Assembly (NCBI RefSeq): GCF_045062745.1
Contig: NZ_JBJGED010000034.1
Span: 10,439 to 74,438 of the forward strand
Source of the DNA: Paenibacillus_AA sp045062745
Lineage (GTDB): Bacteria; Bacillota; Bacilli; Paenibacillales; NBRC-103111
DNA: 64,000 nt
Reading direction: 5' to 3'
The notes under the pieces are model-generated. The model was given only the letters and a program-made list of their open reading frames with translations. It searched no databases and was not told the origin of the DNA. Below are positions 52,960 to 61,099 of this stretch, piece by piece. The position numbers and the translations under genes are program-made. Numbering within the stretch: position 1 is the stretch's first letter; the number at the start of each line of letters is the position of its first letter.

Positions 52960-53502
52960 TTATTTAAGAAATGCCTCATTTTGCAGGCTCGTTATAATTT
53001 CATTAACGGTTTCTTCAGGGGTCAATTCAGATGAGTCCAACCACATTCCGATTCGAGGTGTTTCATTTCGCAGCAGACTATCCAACCCTTCAACGGTCCA
53101 AACACCATAGCCTTTCTTTAAACGGCCAGATTCCCTTAGGGTTACAACTGATGAGTTTGGACAAAGAACCACCAAATAAAAAGGGCTGCTTTGGATATAA
53201 GATATAAATTCATTCAACATAGGACCAATTACGACATCTTGAACTACAACCGTGAATCCTGCTTGAAAATAGGCATCAGCGGATTGCGCGGCCAACCGAT
53301 AACGTAGCCGTAATTGATCCAATTCATCACTTCCGGCGTCTGGTTGAACCTCTTTACGGTTATTAACAATCATTCTCCGGAAAATATCTCCCCGTAAATG
53401 CACCGATTTCTCGTACCGTTCGGAGAGCAACTGGGCTACTGTTGATTTTCCACTCGCCATTATTCCGGTAATTAGAATAATGCGAGGACATTCCGTTAGC
53501 AT
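52960..53502 (-). CDS. P-loop kinase/phosphotransferase-like protein
   Basis: 180 residues. Walker A ITGIMASGKSTVAQLL, then VHLRGDIFRRM and FTVVVQDVVIGP, and the lid-like LRESGRLKKGYGVW, fit small P-loop kinases related to chloramphenicol phosphotransferase and AAA-type gene products often found in Bacillales accessory regions. Substrate unknown. An AGAAGCGAG stretch precedes the ATG. Confidence 0.75.
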   Translation of the reverse strand: MLTECPRIILITGIMASGKSTVAQLLSERYEKSVHLRGDIFRRMIVNNRKEVQPDAGSDELDQLRLRYRLAAQSADAYFQAGFTVVVQDVVIGPMLNEFISYIQSSPFYLVVLCPNSSVVTLRESGRLKKGYGVWTVEGLDSLLRNETPRIGMWLDSSELTPEETVNEIITSLQNEAFLK

Positions 53503-53636
53503 TAATCTCGCTTCTTTCTTTTTACCTAATATTATAAGGGTAATAAATTAAGGGATTTAAGTGTGATTTTAGATATATTGATTTATTCCGCTCTTACTGC
53601 CCGTTCAACGGCATACAGCCTATATTTATGTCGTAA

Positions 53637-55271
53637 TTAGAGGTGTTCAGAGGGCTCAGGCTGAATAAAAGTCAAATGTTTCATTCGGTTTATGACAGAT
53701 AATACTTCATTAATTCTTGGTAATTCAAGCCATCTTTCGAAACCAGGAAAAAAGGAAGAAAATACAATATCCACGCCTTCTCTCTCCATATCTTCGAGAG
53801 CTTTTTTGATCTTTTCATGAAGAAAGATGAGGCGATCCTGATTACTTATAGCGATTTTTCGAATTAAAAAGGCAATCGCTGCAAGCTGGGCGTGTGATGT
53901 GATATTGTAAAGCCCTCTGATATCAATTTGTTCGTCACCTATCATCATGTATCCCATGGTTGAAACCATCAGCTTTTCTGTACCACTGCCCTGTGGATAG
54001 CTCGAAAAGTGATCGGTGGTTATTTTTCTTTCTATCTCCCAATTTGTAAGGGGAATACGCTCGCGTGGTTTGTCGGATTCACATAATTTTTTGGCTTCCT
54101 GGGTTACGTTTTTGGGCACAAAATTGTCCATCAGGATGATTTGATCGGCAACAGATAAAAATTCACCGCTACCTCCAATAACAAGAACGGAAGATACGCC
54201 AACGGACTCATAAAGCTCCCTGACACGTTCCGTGAAAGGTGTAATGGGTTCATGCTTGATTAAGGAACGCATTTTGATGTCTTGAATCATAAAATTCGTC
54301 GCACTTCTGTCTTCATCAATAAGAAGAAGCTTACACCCGTAGTTGATGGCCTCCATAATATTTGCGGCTTGCGATGTGGATCCTGAGGCGTAGTCAGTTG
54401 AAAACTGTTCAGCCGAACCATTGGGTATCCATTTTATGAAAGGCGTAATATTGATATTTTTTATGGGACGGCCTTCCTCTGCAGATATTTCCATTGCACT
54501 TTGATCTGTAATCACAAATTCTCGTCCGTCGCCTATGCTGTGATTGTAAATCCCCGAATTTAGTGCATCCAACAATGTGCTTTTACCCGAATAACCACCG
54601 CCGGTGATGACCGTCACGCCATGTTTTATTCCCATTCCTCGCAAACCACAAATTTCAACTTCAACATCTTCCGGGGATGTAAAAGGCAAAGCACCCTCCA
54701 GTGGCCCGCTGTTGTCTTTATTTCTTGGCAAAATGCTGCCATTCGCAATAAACGCACAATAATCACTGGTTTTCAGCCATTCGCGAATCCTATTTTGTTT
54801 TTTTACCAATTCATAGGCAACATTTAATTTGATGAGATCAAACTTGGCAATAAACTTCTCCACTTCTTTTGGAAGCATTTTGCAGAGCATGCGCATAGCT
54901 TTATCATTATTCCTGAATGGAAGTTGAACTGTAATCATTAAGCATAGATACCATTTTTCCGAGATGACTTCGACAAAGGATGCATTACGTTGCAACACCA
55001 CATTGGTTGGACGAAAACAATAAAAAGCCCCATTTTCTTTATCAGGTCGTGACCGGTTATAAATCATTTCATTTAACGCCTCAATATGATCAACCCATTC
55101 TCTTAAGGCAAAATCTGAGAGAACAACTTGATCCCTATTTTCATCTAAGCCGAGACGGTCAAAAGGTATTTTTATGGTGATACATGGTTTATCCAGTGTG
55201 AGTTTATGTGTCCGTTCAATGTAATAGGCGACATCATTATTCCAATAGGTTGGGTCAGGTTCATAAATCAT
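53637..55271 (-). CDS. ABC-class P-loop ATPase (COG3044-like)
   Basis: 544 residues from ATG 55271. Walker A is VITGGGYSGKSTLLDAL; YASGSTSQAANIMEAI is a degenerate signature loop; LLLIDEDRSATNFMIQD is Walker B. Then SVLVIGGSGEFLSVADQIILMD. This is the layout of the stand-alone predicted ABC-class ATPases with no membrane domain. No ribosome binding site precedes 55271, but the frame continues upstream (KRLAQYFRTLQSGQSSYN) to ATC 55328, which lies nine bases after AAAGGA; see findings. Role unknown. Confidence 0.75.
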   Translation of the reverse strand: MIYEPDPTYWNNDVAYYIERTHKLTLDKPCITIKIPFDRLGLDENRDQVVLSDFALREWVDHIEALNEMIYNRSRPDKENGAFYCFRPTNVVLQRNASFVEVISEKWYLCLMITVQLPFRNNDKAMRMLCKMLPKEVEKFIAKFDLIKLNVAYELVKKQNRIREWLKTSDYCAFIANGSILPRNKDNSGPLEGALPFTSPEDVEVEICGLRGMGIKHGVTVITGGGYSGKSTLLDALNSGIYNHSIGDGREFVITDQSAMEISAEEGRPIKNINITPFIKWIPNGSAEQFSTDYASGSTSQAANIMEAINYGCKLLLIDEDRSATNFMIQDIKMRSLIKHEPITPFTERVRELYESVGVSSVLVIGGSGEFLSVADQIILMDNFVPKNVTQEAKKLCESDKPRERIPLTNWEIERKITTDHFSSYPQGSGTEKLMVSTMGYMMIGDEQIDIRGLYNITSHAQLAAIAFLIRKIAISNQDRLIFLHEKIKKALEDMEREGVDIVFSSFFPGFERWLELPRINEVLSVINRMKHLTFIQPEPSEHL

Positions 55272-55627
55272 ATTGTAAGATGACTGTCCGGATTGTAATG
55301 TGCGAAAATATTGAGCGAGTCTTTTGATAAAGCATCATCCTTTCATATTGGAAAGCGGTGAGTAACGGGAAACGATGCCGAAGCTGAAACGATATCTCAT
55401 GAAGGGGGCCCCTTATCTTTTGGAACAAGGTAACGACGAAACGGATCGCCCCTTAATCTCCAGGTATGAGCCTGCTTGAACATGGCGAAAAATGAATTCC
55501 ATCCAAAATAATTCAAAATCAATACATATTCCCCCTAATAGAGTTCAGATCAATTTGAAAGATAAACGATTAAATCCTAACCAATATCAAAATAAAACCA
55601 CTATTGTTGCCTTGACCAACCTTTTGT

Positions 55628-55662
55628 CCTAAAAAAATAACAGCCACTCCGTAAGTGGCTGT
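55628..55662 (-). terminator. Minus-strand terminator
   Basis: ACAGCCACT and AGTGGCTGT (55640-55648, 55654-55662) pair; on the minus strand it runs into TTATTTTTTT. A second weaker hairpin (GCTCTGAG/CTCAGGGC then TTTTAT, ~55708-55739) lies just before it. Both follow the 14-codon ORF at 55763-55807. Confidence 0.7.
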
Positions 55663-55762
55663 CATAGACCGGCAAGAAAGCATAAACGTTCCTTCTGCCT
55701 AAATATAAAAGCCCTGAGAGTGAATCCTGCCCTCAGAGCCTGATGTATTCGTAAAAAAATAA

Positions 55763-55807
55763 CTAAAAAGCAACATGAGGACAAGACGTATATTTTTTTG
55801 TTTTCAT
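55763..55807 (-). CDS. Possible 14-residue peptide
   Basis: A tiny frame MKTKKYTSCPHVAF starts at ATG 55807, only three bases after the strong GAGGTGAGG sequence, and is followed by two terminator-like hairpins. The transcript unit would encode only this peptide. It might be a signalling or leader peptide or a coincidence; no family is known to me. Confidence 0.3.
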   Translation of the reverse strand: MKTKKYTSCPHVAF

Positions 55808-55939
55808 TGTCCTCACCTCGTTACGATTTATTTTTACAGCAACACAATCATAGCATTAAGATCATCTACAATATAGGGAAATAATAATTATAATTAACTC
55901 AAATCCTGAAATGGCTCCGATCCTAGTACCCCGGCAGCC

Positions 55940-56173
55940 TTACACCTCAATTGCATTAAAAAGAAACGGTGCTCCTTTTAAGTAGTTTCTTATTATAGCT
56001 TGTGCATAGGGTTGTTCTTCCTTCAGTCCATCAGTCTCTCTTGGATCTGGTGCATGGTGGCAGTAGTTTTCGATCATGACCATCACTGTAAACTGTCTAA
56101 AGCCGAAACCCAATAACCTTCTAGTTGCGTCAGGAACCGATTGTAATACTGCGTTAAACGAGTCATAGCCTTT
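55940..56173 (-). pseudogene. C-terminal gene remnant of unknown family
   Basis: The minus-strand frame from the stop codon TAA (55942-55940) is open to a stop at 56176. It reads like real protein: YDSFNAVLQSVPDATRRLL, FGFRQFTVMVMIENY, HHAPDPRETDGLKEEQPYAQ, RNYLKGAPFLFNAIEV. It has no start codon with a ribosome binding site, so it looks like the 3' end of a lost gene. Three GAGACTTT repeats lie just beyond its truncated end. I do not recognise the family. Confidence 0.5.
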
Positions 56174-56206
56174 CTAAAAACTTTGCTCACCCCAAACAGG
56201 ACGAAC

Positions 56207-56319
56207 GAGACTTTGTGCGAGTTCATTTGAGACTTTCTGTTATTATTGTACCTACAACTGAGACTTTCAAAAATACAGGAGTAAATAACTTGACTGAACT
56301 AACGTACTTCGTTAGTTCA
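56207..56319. repeat. GAGACTTT direct repeats and a 10-bp palindrome
   Basis: GAGACTTT occurs at 56207-56214, 56229-56236 and 56260-56267 in the same direction; the last two share TGAGACTTTC. A perfect palindrome follows at 56295-56319: TGAACTAACG, five bases, CGTTAGTTCA. Repeated short sites near a truncated gene are what the end of a decayed transposon looks like, but no transposase is visible. Confidence 0.45.
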
Positions 56320-56415
56320 AATATGGAAGCCGCTCATAACTTCCTTCTTCCGTAATTTCACTTGATTATAGTAAGCTCGAAAGCGTATCTCCTGAACTTC
56401 ACTCTAGCGTCGCGG

Positions 56416-56976
56416 TCAGACGATCACGCGGTAGTGAAGATGAACAACACCGCTTCGGAAGCGGCGCTCACCGAGCAGCTCGAGCCGCATGAGGAGGTTG
56501 TCCGGCAATGCTCGCTTACCTCCACCCAAGACGATCGGATTAAGAAGAAGATGAAACTCGTCGATCAGTCCCGCGCTCATCGCCTGCCCGGCAAGCTCGG
56601 GGCCGCCAATCGTAATGTCGGCTCCTGGGGACTCCTTCAGCCGCCGGATCGCATTCGGATCGAATTCGCGCTCGATCCTCGTCCTGGCGCTTGACACCGC
56701 CTGAAGCGTCCGGGAATACACGATCTTCTCAGCCGCTCGCCAGATCTGCGCGAATTCCCGCCTAAACTCCGGTTGATCGCCGCCGGTGCTCGCCGTCTCC
56801 CAATACACCATCGTCTCGTACAGTCGACGCCCGTAGAGGTAGGTGCCAATCGTCCGTTGGAAGTCAGTCCAGAACGCATACGTCTCGTCATTGGCGATCG
56901 ACCACTCTAAATTGCCTTGCTCGTCCTCCATGTAACCGTCCAAAGATACGTTAGTAGCGTAGATCAGTTTAGCCAT
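56416..56976 (-). CDS. Dihydrofolate-reductase-like (RibD C-terminal domain) protein
   Basis: 186 residues from ATG 56976, 11 bases after GGAGG. LIYATNVSLDGYMEDEQGN is the family opening, followed by GTYLYGRRLYETM (NADPH loop), EKIVYSRTLQ, DITIGGPELAGQAMSAGLIDEF and LNPIVLGGGKRAL. Family members reduce pteridine-like or other small molecules with NADPH; the physiological substrate is unknown. Confidence 0.85.
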   Translation of the reverse strand: MAKLIYATNVSLDGYMEDEQGNLEWSIANDETYAFWTDFQRTIGTYLYGRRLYETMVYWETASTGGDQPEFRREFAQIWRAAEKIVYSRTLQAVSSARTRIEREFDPNAIRRLKESPGADITIGGPELAGQAMSAGLIDEFHLLLNPIVLGGGKRALPDNLLMRLELLGERRFRSGVVHLHYRVIV

Positions 56977-56997
56977 TTCAATAACGCCCTCCAATTA

Positions 56998-57153
56998 TTA
57001 GTTTCCAACGCCTGCCTGTTGCTTGAGGTTCTTGATCTCTTCCTTGACATTTTCTTTCACAAATCTGGAATTGTTCCATTCGACTTTCTCCAGTGTCGTG
57101 GAAAAAACGATTTTGGCTGTCTTTTCCGATCCACTCGGCATGATTCCGTTCAT
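56998..57153 (-). pseudogene. Remnant of a second DHFR-like gene
   Basis: A ~51-codon piece, MNGIMPSGSEKTAKIVFSTT then LEKVEWNNSRFVKENVKEEIKNLKQQAG, matches the middle of DHFR/RibD-domain proteins (the 'KxVxSxTLexxeWxNsrl' region). The N-terminal cofactor part and the C-terminal half are missing; it stops at 56998, directly upstream of the intact DHFR-like gene. Confidence 0.7.
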
Positions 57154-57460
57154 ATTGCGAAGCTGATGGGTTCGAAGGCACAGATGGCCAATAACTGTGC
57201 ATTCCCTGATAAGTCCCACGTCCTCAAATGACAGTGTCGGCAGTACTCAGAATTTCTATTGCGTGTTTCTCCAAATCAGCTTAGCACATTTCAGCTTGGG
57301 TTGTTTCTTATGGATTGCTAATTTAAACTGCCCGTTAGTTTAGCCCGCCGCACTTGAACCCCCACTAGAAACTCATGTACACAGGCGCTACCGGACGCGT
57401 CGGTTTACCTATTTCGTACGCGGAAACTTGTCGGCAAATGTTACCGGGGAACTGGAAATA
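57154..57460. other. Intergenic, nothing recognised
   Basis: About 300 bases between the DHFR remnant and the YcaQ-like gene with no open frame, promoter or terminator that I can support. Confidence 0.4.
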
Positions 57461-58654
57461 TCAGTTCATAGACTTTGTCGTAATCGTCTCGCATCCGTTG
57501 AATAATGCAAAATTTTGAAGACAATTGTTCAAGGCTGTTCGCAATTGCTTTGTTGGCTTTCTGTCGTTCTCGTACCAGATGTTCTTAACAACGAGCGTCC
57601 CGGCTTTTCGCTCCGCGATTACCTCGGCTCGTCCGATGAGGCTTTCTCCGTATAGTAGAGGCAACACATAATAGCCGAATTTTCGTTTGATTGCAGGCGT
57701 GGAAATCTCCCAGGTGTAATCGAATCCAAACAATTCGTTGATCAGTTTTCTGTCCCATATGAAATTATCTAGTGGGGCAATCAGCTCGCAGCGCCATTTG
57801 GGCTCCGGATTTTGCAAGACGGCTTCAATAAGCGGCAAGTCCTCCACGCGGCAGTACAGTAAATCCTTCATTTGTTCCACGGCAACAGCAACAATGCGAG
57901 CTTCGTGCAACAGCAGGCGGAAAACCTCGTTGCGCTGTTCCGCTTTCAATCCCCATATGTTCAGCCAGGCATCGGATGCGCGATTCCATAAAAGGCCAAC
58001 AGCACCGATTCGACGCAGTACCCGCCACTTGTGATGCTCAAGCTCGCCCACCAGCGGCTCCGGCGCATTCAGCAGATGTGGCTGTATGTACTTCTCGGCG
58101 ATATCGTAATACTTACGCGTTCCTTTTTTGTGATGTATAATCAACTCGCCTGTCGAGTACATCTGCTCCAGCACCGACCGGGATGTATTGTTTCCGCTGC
58201 TCCAGTGGATGGCCGATTGCCAAGCGAAATTTCCATCCAATTTTAGATCATCCGAACTTAGCGCACCGTGATTTTGGATGTGAGCCCGTACTTGCTCTAT
58301 CAACGCTTCCATTTCGGGATAGCGCTTGGCATGTTGTCGGGCGGCCTGCCTGTACCGCTCAAAATACGGCCAGTCCTCGACAGGGATAATGGCCAAATTC
58401 TTGTCGGGATAATCGACAAGGCTTCTATCTTGATACAGCAACTCGGCGAGCATGTTCTTGGTAAATCCTTTGATTCGCGACTGCAACACCAGTTCGGCGT
58501 TTTTTCCGCAAACATCGATCGGATCGTATTGAATACAGCCGACCTGCCGCACAAAATCCAATACTCCCTGCTTTCCGGCAAATTGATATTCGCCCAACAG
58601 CCCGTGCTTCAATAGCAGAAATTGCCGTGCCTGTCGGTTCGTTAATTGGATCAT
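57461..58654 (-). CDS. YcaQ/AlkZ-like winged-helix DNA glycosylase
   Basis: 397 residues of the HTH_42/YcaQ family. NRQARQFLLLKHGLLG opens the winged-helix tandem; GCIQYDPIDV carries the QxD catalytic motif of YcaQ-type glycosylases (QxQ in AlkZ). APLDNFIWDRKLINELFGFDYTWEI and YYVLPLLYGESLIGRAEVI are the conserved C-terminal beta-barrel. The enzymes unhook DNA crosslinks or excise bulky alkylated bases. The ATG overlaps the stop of a truncated GyrI-like gene (ATGA). Confidence 0.88.
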   Translation of the reverse strand: MIQLTNRQARQFLLLKHGLLGEYQFAGKQGVLDFVRQVGCIQYDPIDVCGKNAELVLQSRIKGFTKNMLAELLYQDRSLVDYPDKNLAIIPVEDWPYFERYRQAARQHAKRYPEMEALIEQVRAHIQNHGALSSDDLKLDGNFAWQSAIHWSSGNNTSRSVLEQMYSTGELIIHHKKGTRKYYDIAEKYIQPHLLNAPEPLVGELEHHKWRVLRRIGAVGLLWNRASDAWLNIWGLKAEQRNEVFRLLLHEARIVAVAVEQMKDLLYCRVEDLPLIEAVLQNPEPKWRCELIAPLDNFIWDRKLINELFGFDYTWEISTPAIKRKFGYYVLPLLYGESLIGRAEVIAERKAGTLVVKNIWYENDRKPTKQLRTALNNCLQNFALFNGCETITTKSMN

Positions 58655-58845
58655 GTACTCATCGGCTCCTTAACGAAACAAACGGGAGCCGCTTGCACTT
58701 GATAATGGATGGCGAAGTTTATCTCGATAAAGTTGCTATTTGCTTCTTTCCATAATGATGGTATCCATTGGGGAGCTTCATTAGCAAACCCCTTTCTTAA
58801 TTTTCCGATAACCGGAAATTGTTCTTTTTCAATGATTTCAACCAC
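58651..58845 (-). CDS. Truncated GyrI-like protein, coupled to the glycosylase gene
   Basis: 64 residues from GTG 58845 (GGGGG seven bases upstream). MVEIIEKEQFPVIGKLRKG then APQWIPSLWKEANSNFIEI equals the first ~42 residues of GyrI-like effector-binding proteins, which are normally ~160 long. The last ~20 residues do not fit the family and end by overlapping the next ATG by four bases. An internal deletion or truncation is likely, so function is doubtful. Confidence 0.55.
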   Translation of the reverse strand: MVEIIEKEQFPVIGKLRKGFANEAPQWIPSLWKEANSNFIEINFAIHYQVQAAPVCFVKEPMST

Positions 58846-58944
58846 GCCTATTCCCCCTATCCGTTGGAAAATGCAAGAAAACAAACGCATGTTCTCATTA
58901 AATGTTACCATTGTCTCGAGCATAAAAACAAGAGCTTTGAAAAT

Positions 58945-59026
58945 AACTCCCGATAGCTTAATGGGGCCGCCCGATTATCATCCACGGCGGCCCCATGATC
59001 AGTTTTCTACGCTATCGTGTCCCGTT
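58945..59026. repeat. Hairpin element copy A
   Basis: ATGGGGCCGCC (58961-58971) and GGCGGCCCCAT (58986-58996) form an 11-bp stem. AACTCCCGATAGCTTA lies on the left (58945-58960) and GCTATCGTGTCCCGTT on the right (59011-59026), which are roughly inverted to each other. Related copies are at 60.3, 60.9, 63.1 and 63.9 kb. Confidence 0.65.
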
Positions 59027-59115
59027 CCCCACACCTCTTTTATTGATTCGGCCAACAAAAATGGACCGCCGCAAACGGAAAATCGAGACGGCCCGTTTTG
59101 CCGTACAGCCCCGGT

Positions 59116-59733
59116 TTAAGACGGCTGCACTTCTTCCCTTCTCAACACCCGGATCGCGTAGTCGCGTCCGAACCGAGGCGAGAGCGCAGTCCAGAACGAA
59201 AAGAGCGCCTTCTCGATCTCGGCCATCGCGTCCGCGCCCCCCGTATCCACCATGTCGAATCCGGCTTCTGCGCCCAACTGGAGAACGGTTTGCTTGGCTT
59301 CTTCGTCCTCGCTGCTCATGAAGAGCGTGGCGTTCGCGACGCCGAACCGCGGGTTCGCGAGCGCCTCCCACGTCGACGTATGGAACGCCCGTACGACGCG
59401 TGCGCCGTTTGCGAGCCTCCGCACTTCCTCGTCCGCCGATCGCCCGTCGAACAAAATGGTCGCATTGATGACAATTTTCCGCCGTAGGTCTTCCGCCTCC
59501 TCCAGCACGCGCCCGATTTCCGTGCCGGGAACGGCCAATACGACGACTTCGCCGATAGCGGCCGCTTCCTTGACGGACGCCGTCGCGGCGTTCGGGCCAA
59601 TCAACTCGAGCAGCGCACGCATCCGTTCGCTTTGCGGATCCCGCGAACCGAACGTGACCGAGTGACCTTTCGCCGCCCAAGCTTTCCCCAACGTACCGCC
59701 AATGTGTCCCGAACCGATTATTGCAATGTTCAT
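59116..59733 (-). CDS. NADP-binding F420-reductase-like/NAD(P)-dependent oxidoreductase
   Basis: 205 residues from ATG 59733 (GGAG nine bases upstream). NIAIIGSGHIGGTLGKAWAAKGH is a complete Rossmann motif with GSRDP at the ribose-phosphate position, favouring NADP. VVVLAVPGTEI, KIVINATILFDG and AFHTSTWEAL fit the NADPH-dependent F420 reductase-like group, here probably with a different partner. It lies next to a merR gene that may control it; both are leftward, merR upstream by 57 bases. Confidence 0.83.
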   Translation of the reverse strand: MNIAIIGSGHIGGTLGKAWAAKGHSVTFGSRDPQSERMRALLELIGPNAATASVKEAAAIGEVVVLAVPGTEIGRVLEEAEDLRRKIVINATILFDGRSADEEVRRLANGARVVRAFHTSTWEALANPRFGVANATLFMSSEDEEAKQTVLQLGAEAGFDMVDTGGADAMAEIEKALFSFWTALSPRFGRDYAIRVLRREEVQPS

Positions 59734-59790
59734 GCGTGCATCTCCTCTGCAAGGGTTCTCGGAGGCGAGAACGCCGGAACGATCCAACGT

Positions 59791-60186
59791 TTACGGCGTC
59801 CCATCCAACAGTTCGTTGTACAGGCGAATGTTGTTTTTCGTCCGATCGATCAGTTCGTCGAGTTCGCGGCGCTGCGTCTCCATCCGGACCAAGTTGTCCG
59901 TCAGCAGGACGATTCGATCCCGGAGAACGGCTTCGTCTCCATCATGCATCGACGAGCGTTCGGTCACGCAGCGTTTCGTGCTCGTGAACGTCTTGATTTC
60001 TTCCAAGGACAATCCCAGCCGTTTCAAACCTTTCAGTCCGGACAGCAATTGGAGATCGTCGTCGCTAAACGCGCGCACGCCGCCTGGCGATTTGCGCTGC
60101 GGCTTGAGCAATCCGATTTTTTCGTAATACCTTAGCGTATCGTGTCCAAACCCCGTCAGCTCTACAACTTGACCGATCGTGTACAA
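59791..60186 (-). CDS. MerR-family transcriptional regulator
   Basis: 131 residues from TTG 60186, eight bases after AAAGGAGG; the GTG at 60195 lies inside that site. YTIGQVVELTGFGHDTLRYYEKIGLLKPQRKSPGG is the MerR HTH, followed by RAFSDDDLQLLSGLKGLKRLGLSLEEIK and a coiled coil (~75-125). No metal-binding cysteine pair. It probably regulates the downstream oxidoreductase gene. Confidence 0.88.
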   Translation of the reverse strand: MYTIGQVVELTGFGHDTLRYYEKIGLLKPQRKSPGGVRAFSDDDLQLLSGLKGLKRLGLSLEEIKTFTSTKRCVTERSSMHDGDEAVLRDRIVLLTDNLVRMETQRRELDELIDRTKNNIRLYNELLDGTP

Positions 60187-60287
60187 CGAGCCCACCTCCT
60201 TTCATACCGCATTCTACATGCTGGAGGCGACTCCAGGTCAACTCCGATTTTTCTGTTAGGCTTGCCTTGCGTCGCTCCGTAGTGAAA

Positions 60288-60332
60288 CAGGCCGCCAATC
60301 GGCAGCCTGCTTCTGTGCTATCGTTCCCCGTT
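60288..60332. repeat. Hairpin element copy B
   Basis: CAGGC-GCC pairs with GGC-GCCTG (60288-60309), followed by GCTATCGTTCCCCGTT at 60317-60332, the tail shared with the other copies. Confidence 0.6.
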
Positions 60333-60389
60333 ATTACTGCCCGTAATGAGGTTATCCAGCTATTGTACTCCGATAGCTTAACCATTCAA

Positions 60390-60878
60390 TTAAATAAAAT
60401 CTAATTTCATCGTCCATGAGGTTCCCGATAAACCACAGTATTTAAAACCGAGATTGTAATATAACCGAACAGCCCCTGTGTTTTCTGGATCGACACTTAA
60501 AGAAAGCGATTTGTACCCGTCAAGTTTAGCTTGGTTTATAATAGCATTCATTAATATCTGTCCGATTCCTTGTTTTCTGTATTCGCAAAGTATGGCGATA
60601 CCTAACTCGGGAGTATCACTATCTACAAAACCATAACCTTTTTCATTTTCATCGAATAATCGGTACCAAACCGCCCCTACAGGGCTATACCCCTTGTAGG
60701 CTATTAATACTCTATCGCCTTTTCTTCCCCATTTTTCATTGTATTTCTTAATATTTGGGGCTTTCAAAAGTTCTTCTTTTGGTGGCTTATCTTTCAAAAT
60801 ATAGATGGACTCATACTGCATATCCATAAAAAAATCATATTCATGTTCTTTCATAGCTCTTACAGTTATGTTAACCAT
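60390..60878 (-). CDS. GNAT acetyltransferase
   Basis: 162 residues. ITVRAMKEHEYDFFMDMQYE, then PELGIAILCEYRKQGIGQILMNAI (acetyl-CoA loop Q/RxxGxG) and LSVDPENTGAVRLYYNLGFK show a GNAT fold. Substrate unknown; motif B with Asn/Tyr resembles small-molecule acetyltransferases. The gene is AT-rich like its neighbours. Confidence 0.8.
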   Translation of the reverse strand: MVNITVRAMKEHEYDFFMDMQYESIYILKDKPPKEELLKAPNIKKYNEKWGRKGDRVLIAYKGYSPVGAVWYRLFDENEKGYGFVDSDTPELGIAILCEYRKQGIGQILMNAIINQAKLDGYKSLSLSVDPENTGAVRLYYNLGFKYCGLSGTSWTMKLDFI

Positions 60879-61099
60879 TTAATCTAATGCCCCCTGTAGT
60901 TGAGCGGAGTGTACAGAGACGAAACAAGCGATGGATCGGTTCCATCGCCGCGCTATCGTTCCTCGTTCGCGAAGTGGATAGGTGAGGAGCGAGCCGCCGT
61001 TAAATATAAATTAAGCAGGCCAGATGTTAGACTCGAGGGGGAATGATTGGAATTCAGGAAGCACTCTGTCTACATCAATGGCTGAATAGTTATATTCAT
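60879..61099. other. Intergenic with hairpin element copy C
   Basis: GCGATGGA (60928-60935) and TCCATCGC (60941-60948) form a hairpin followed by GCTATCGTTCCTCGTT (60952-60967). The rest of the gap shows nothing. Confidence 0.6.

Noticed and set aside
55340..55490. Riboswitch-like GC-rich block upstream of the ABC-class ATPase gene
   Set aside because: I compared it by eye with c-di-AMP, c-di-GMP, T-box, TPP and magnesium motifs and none of the conserved cores is present.
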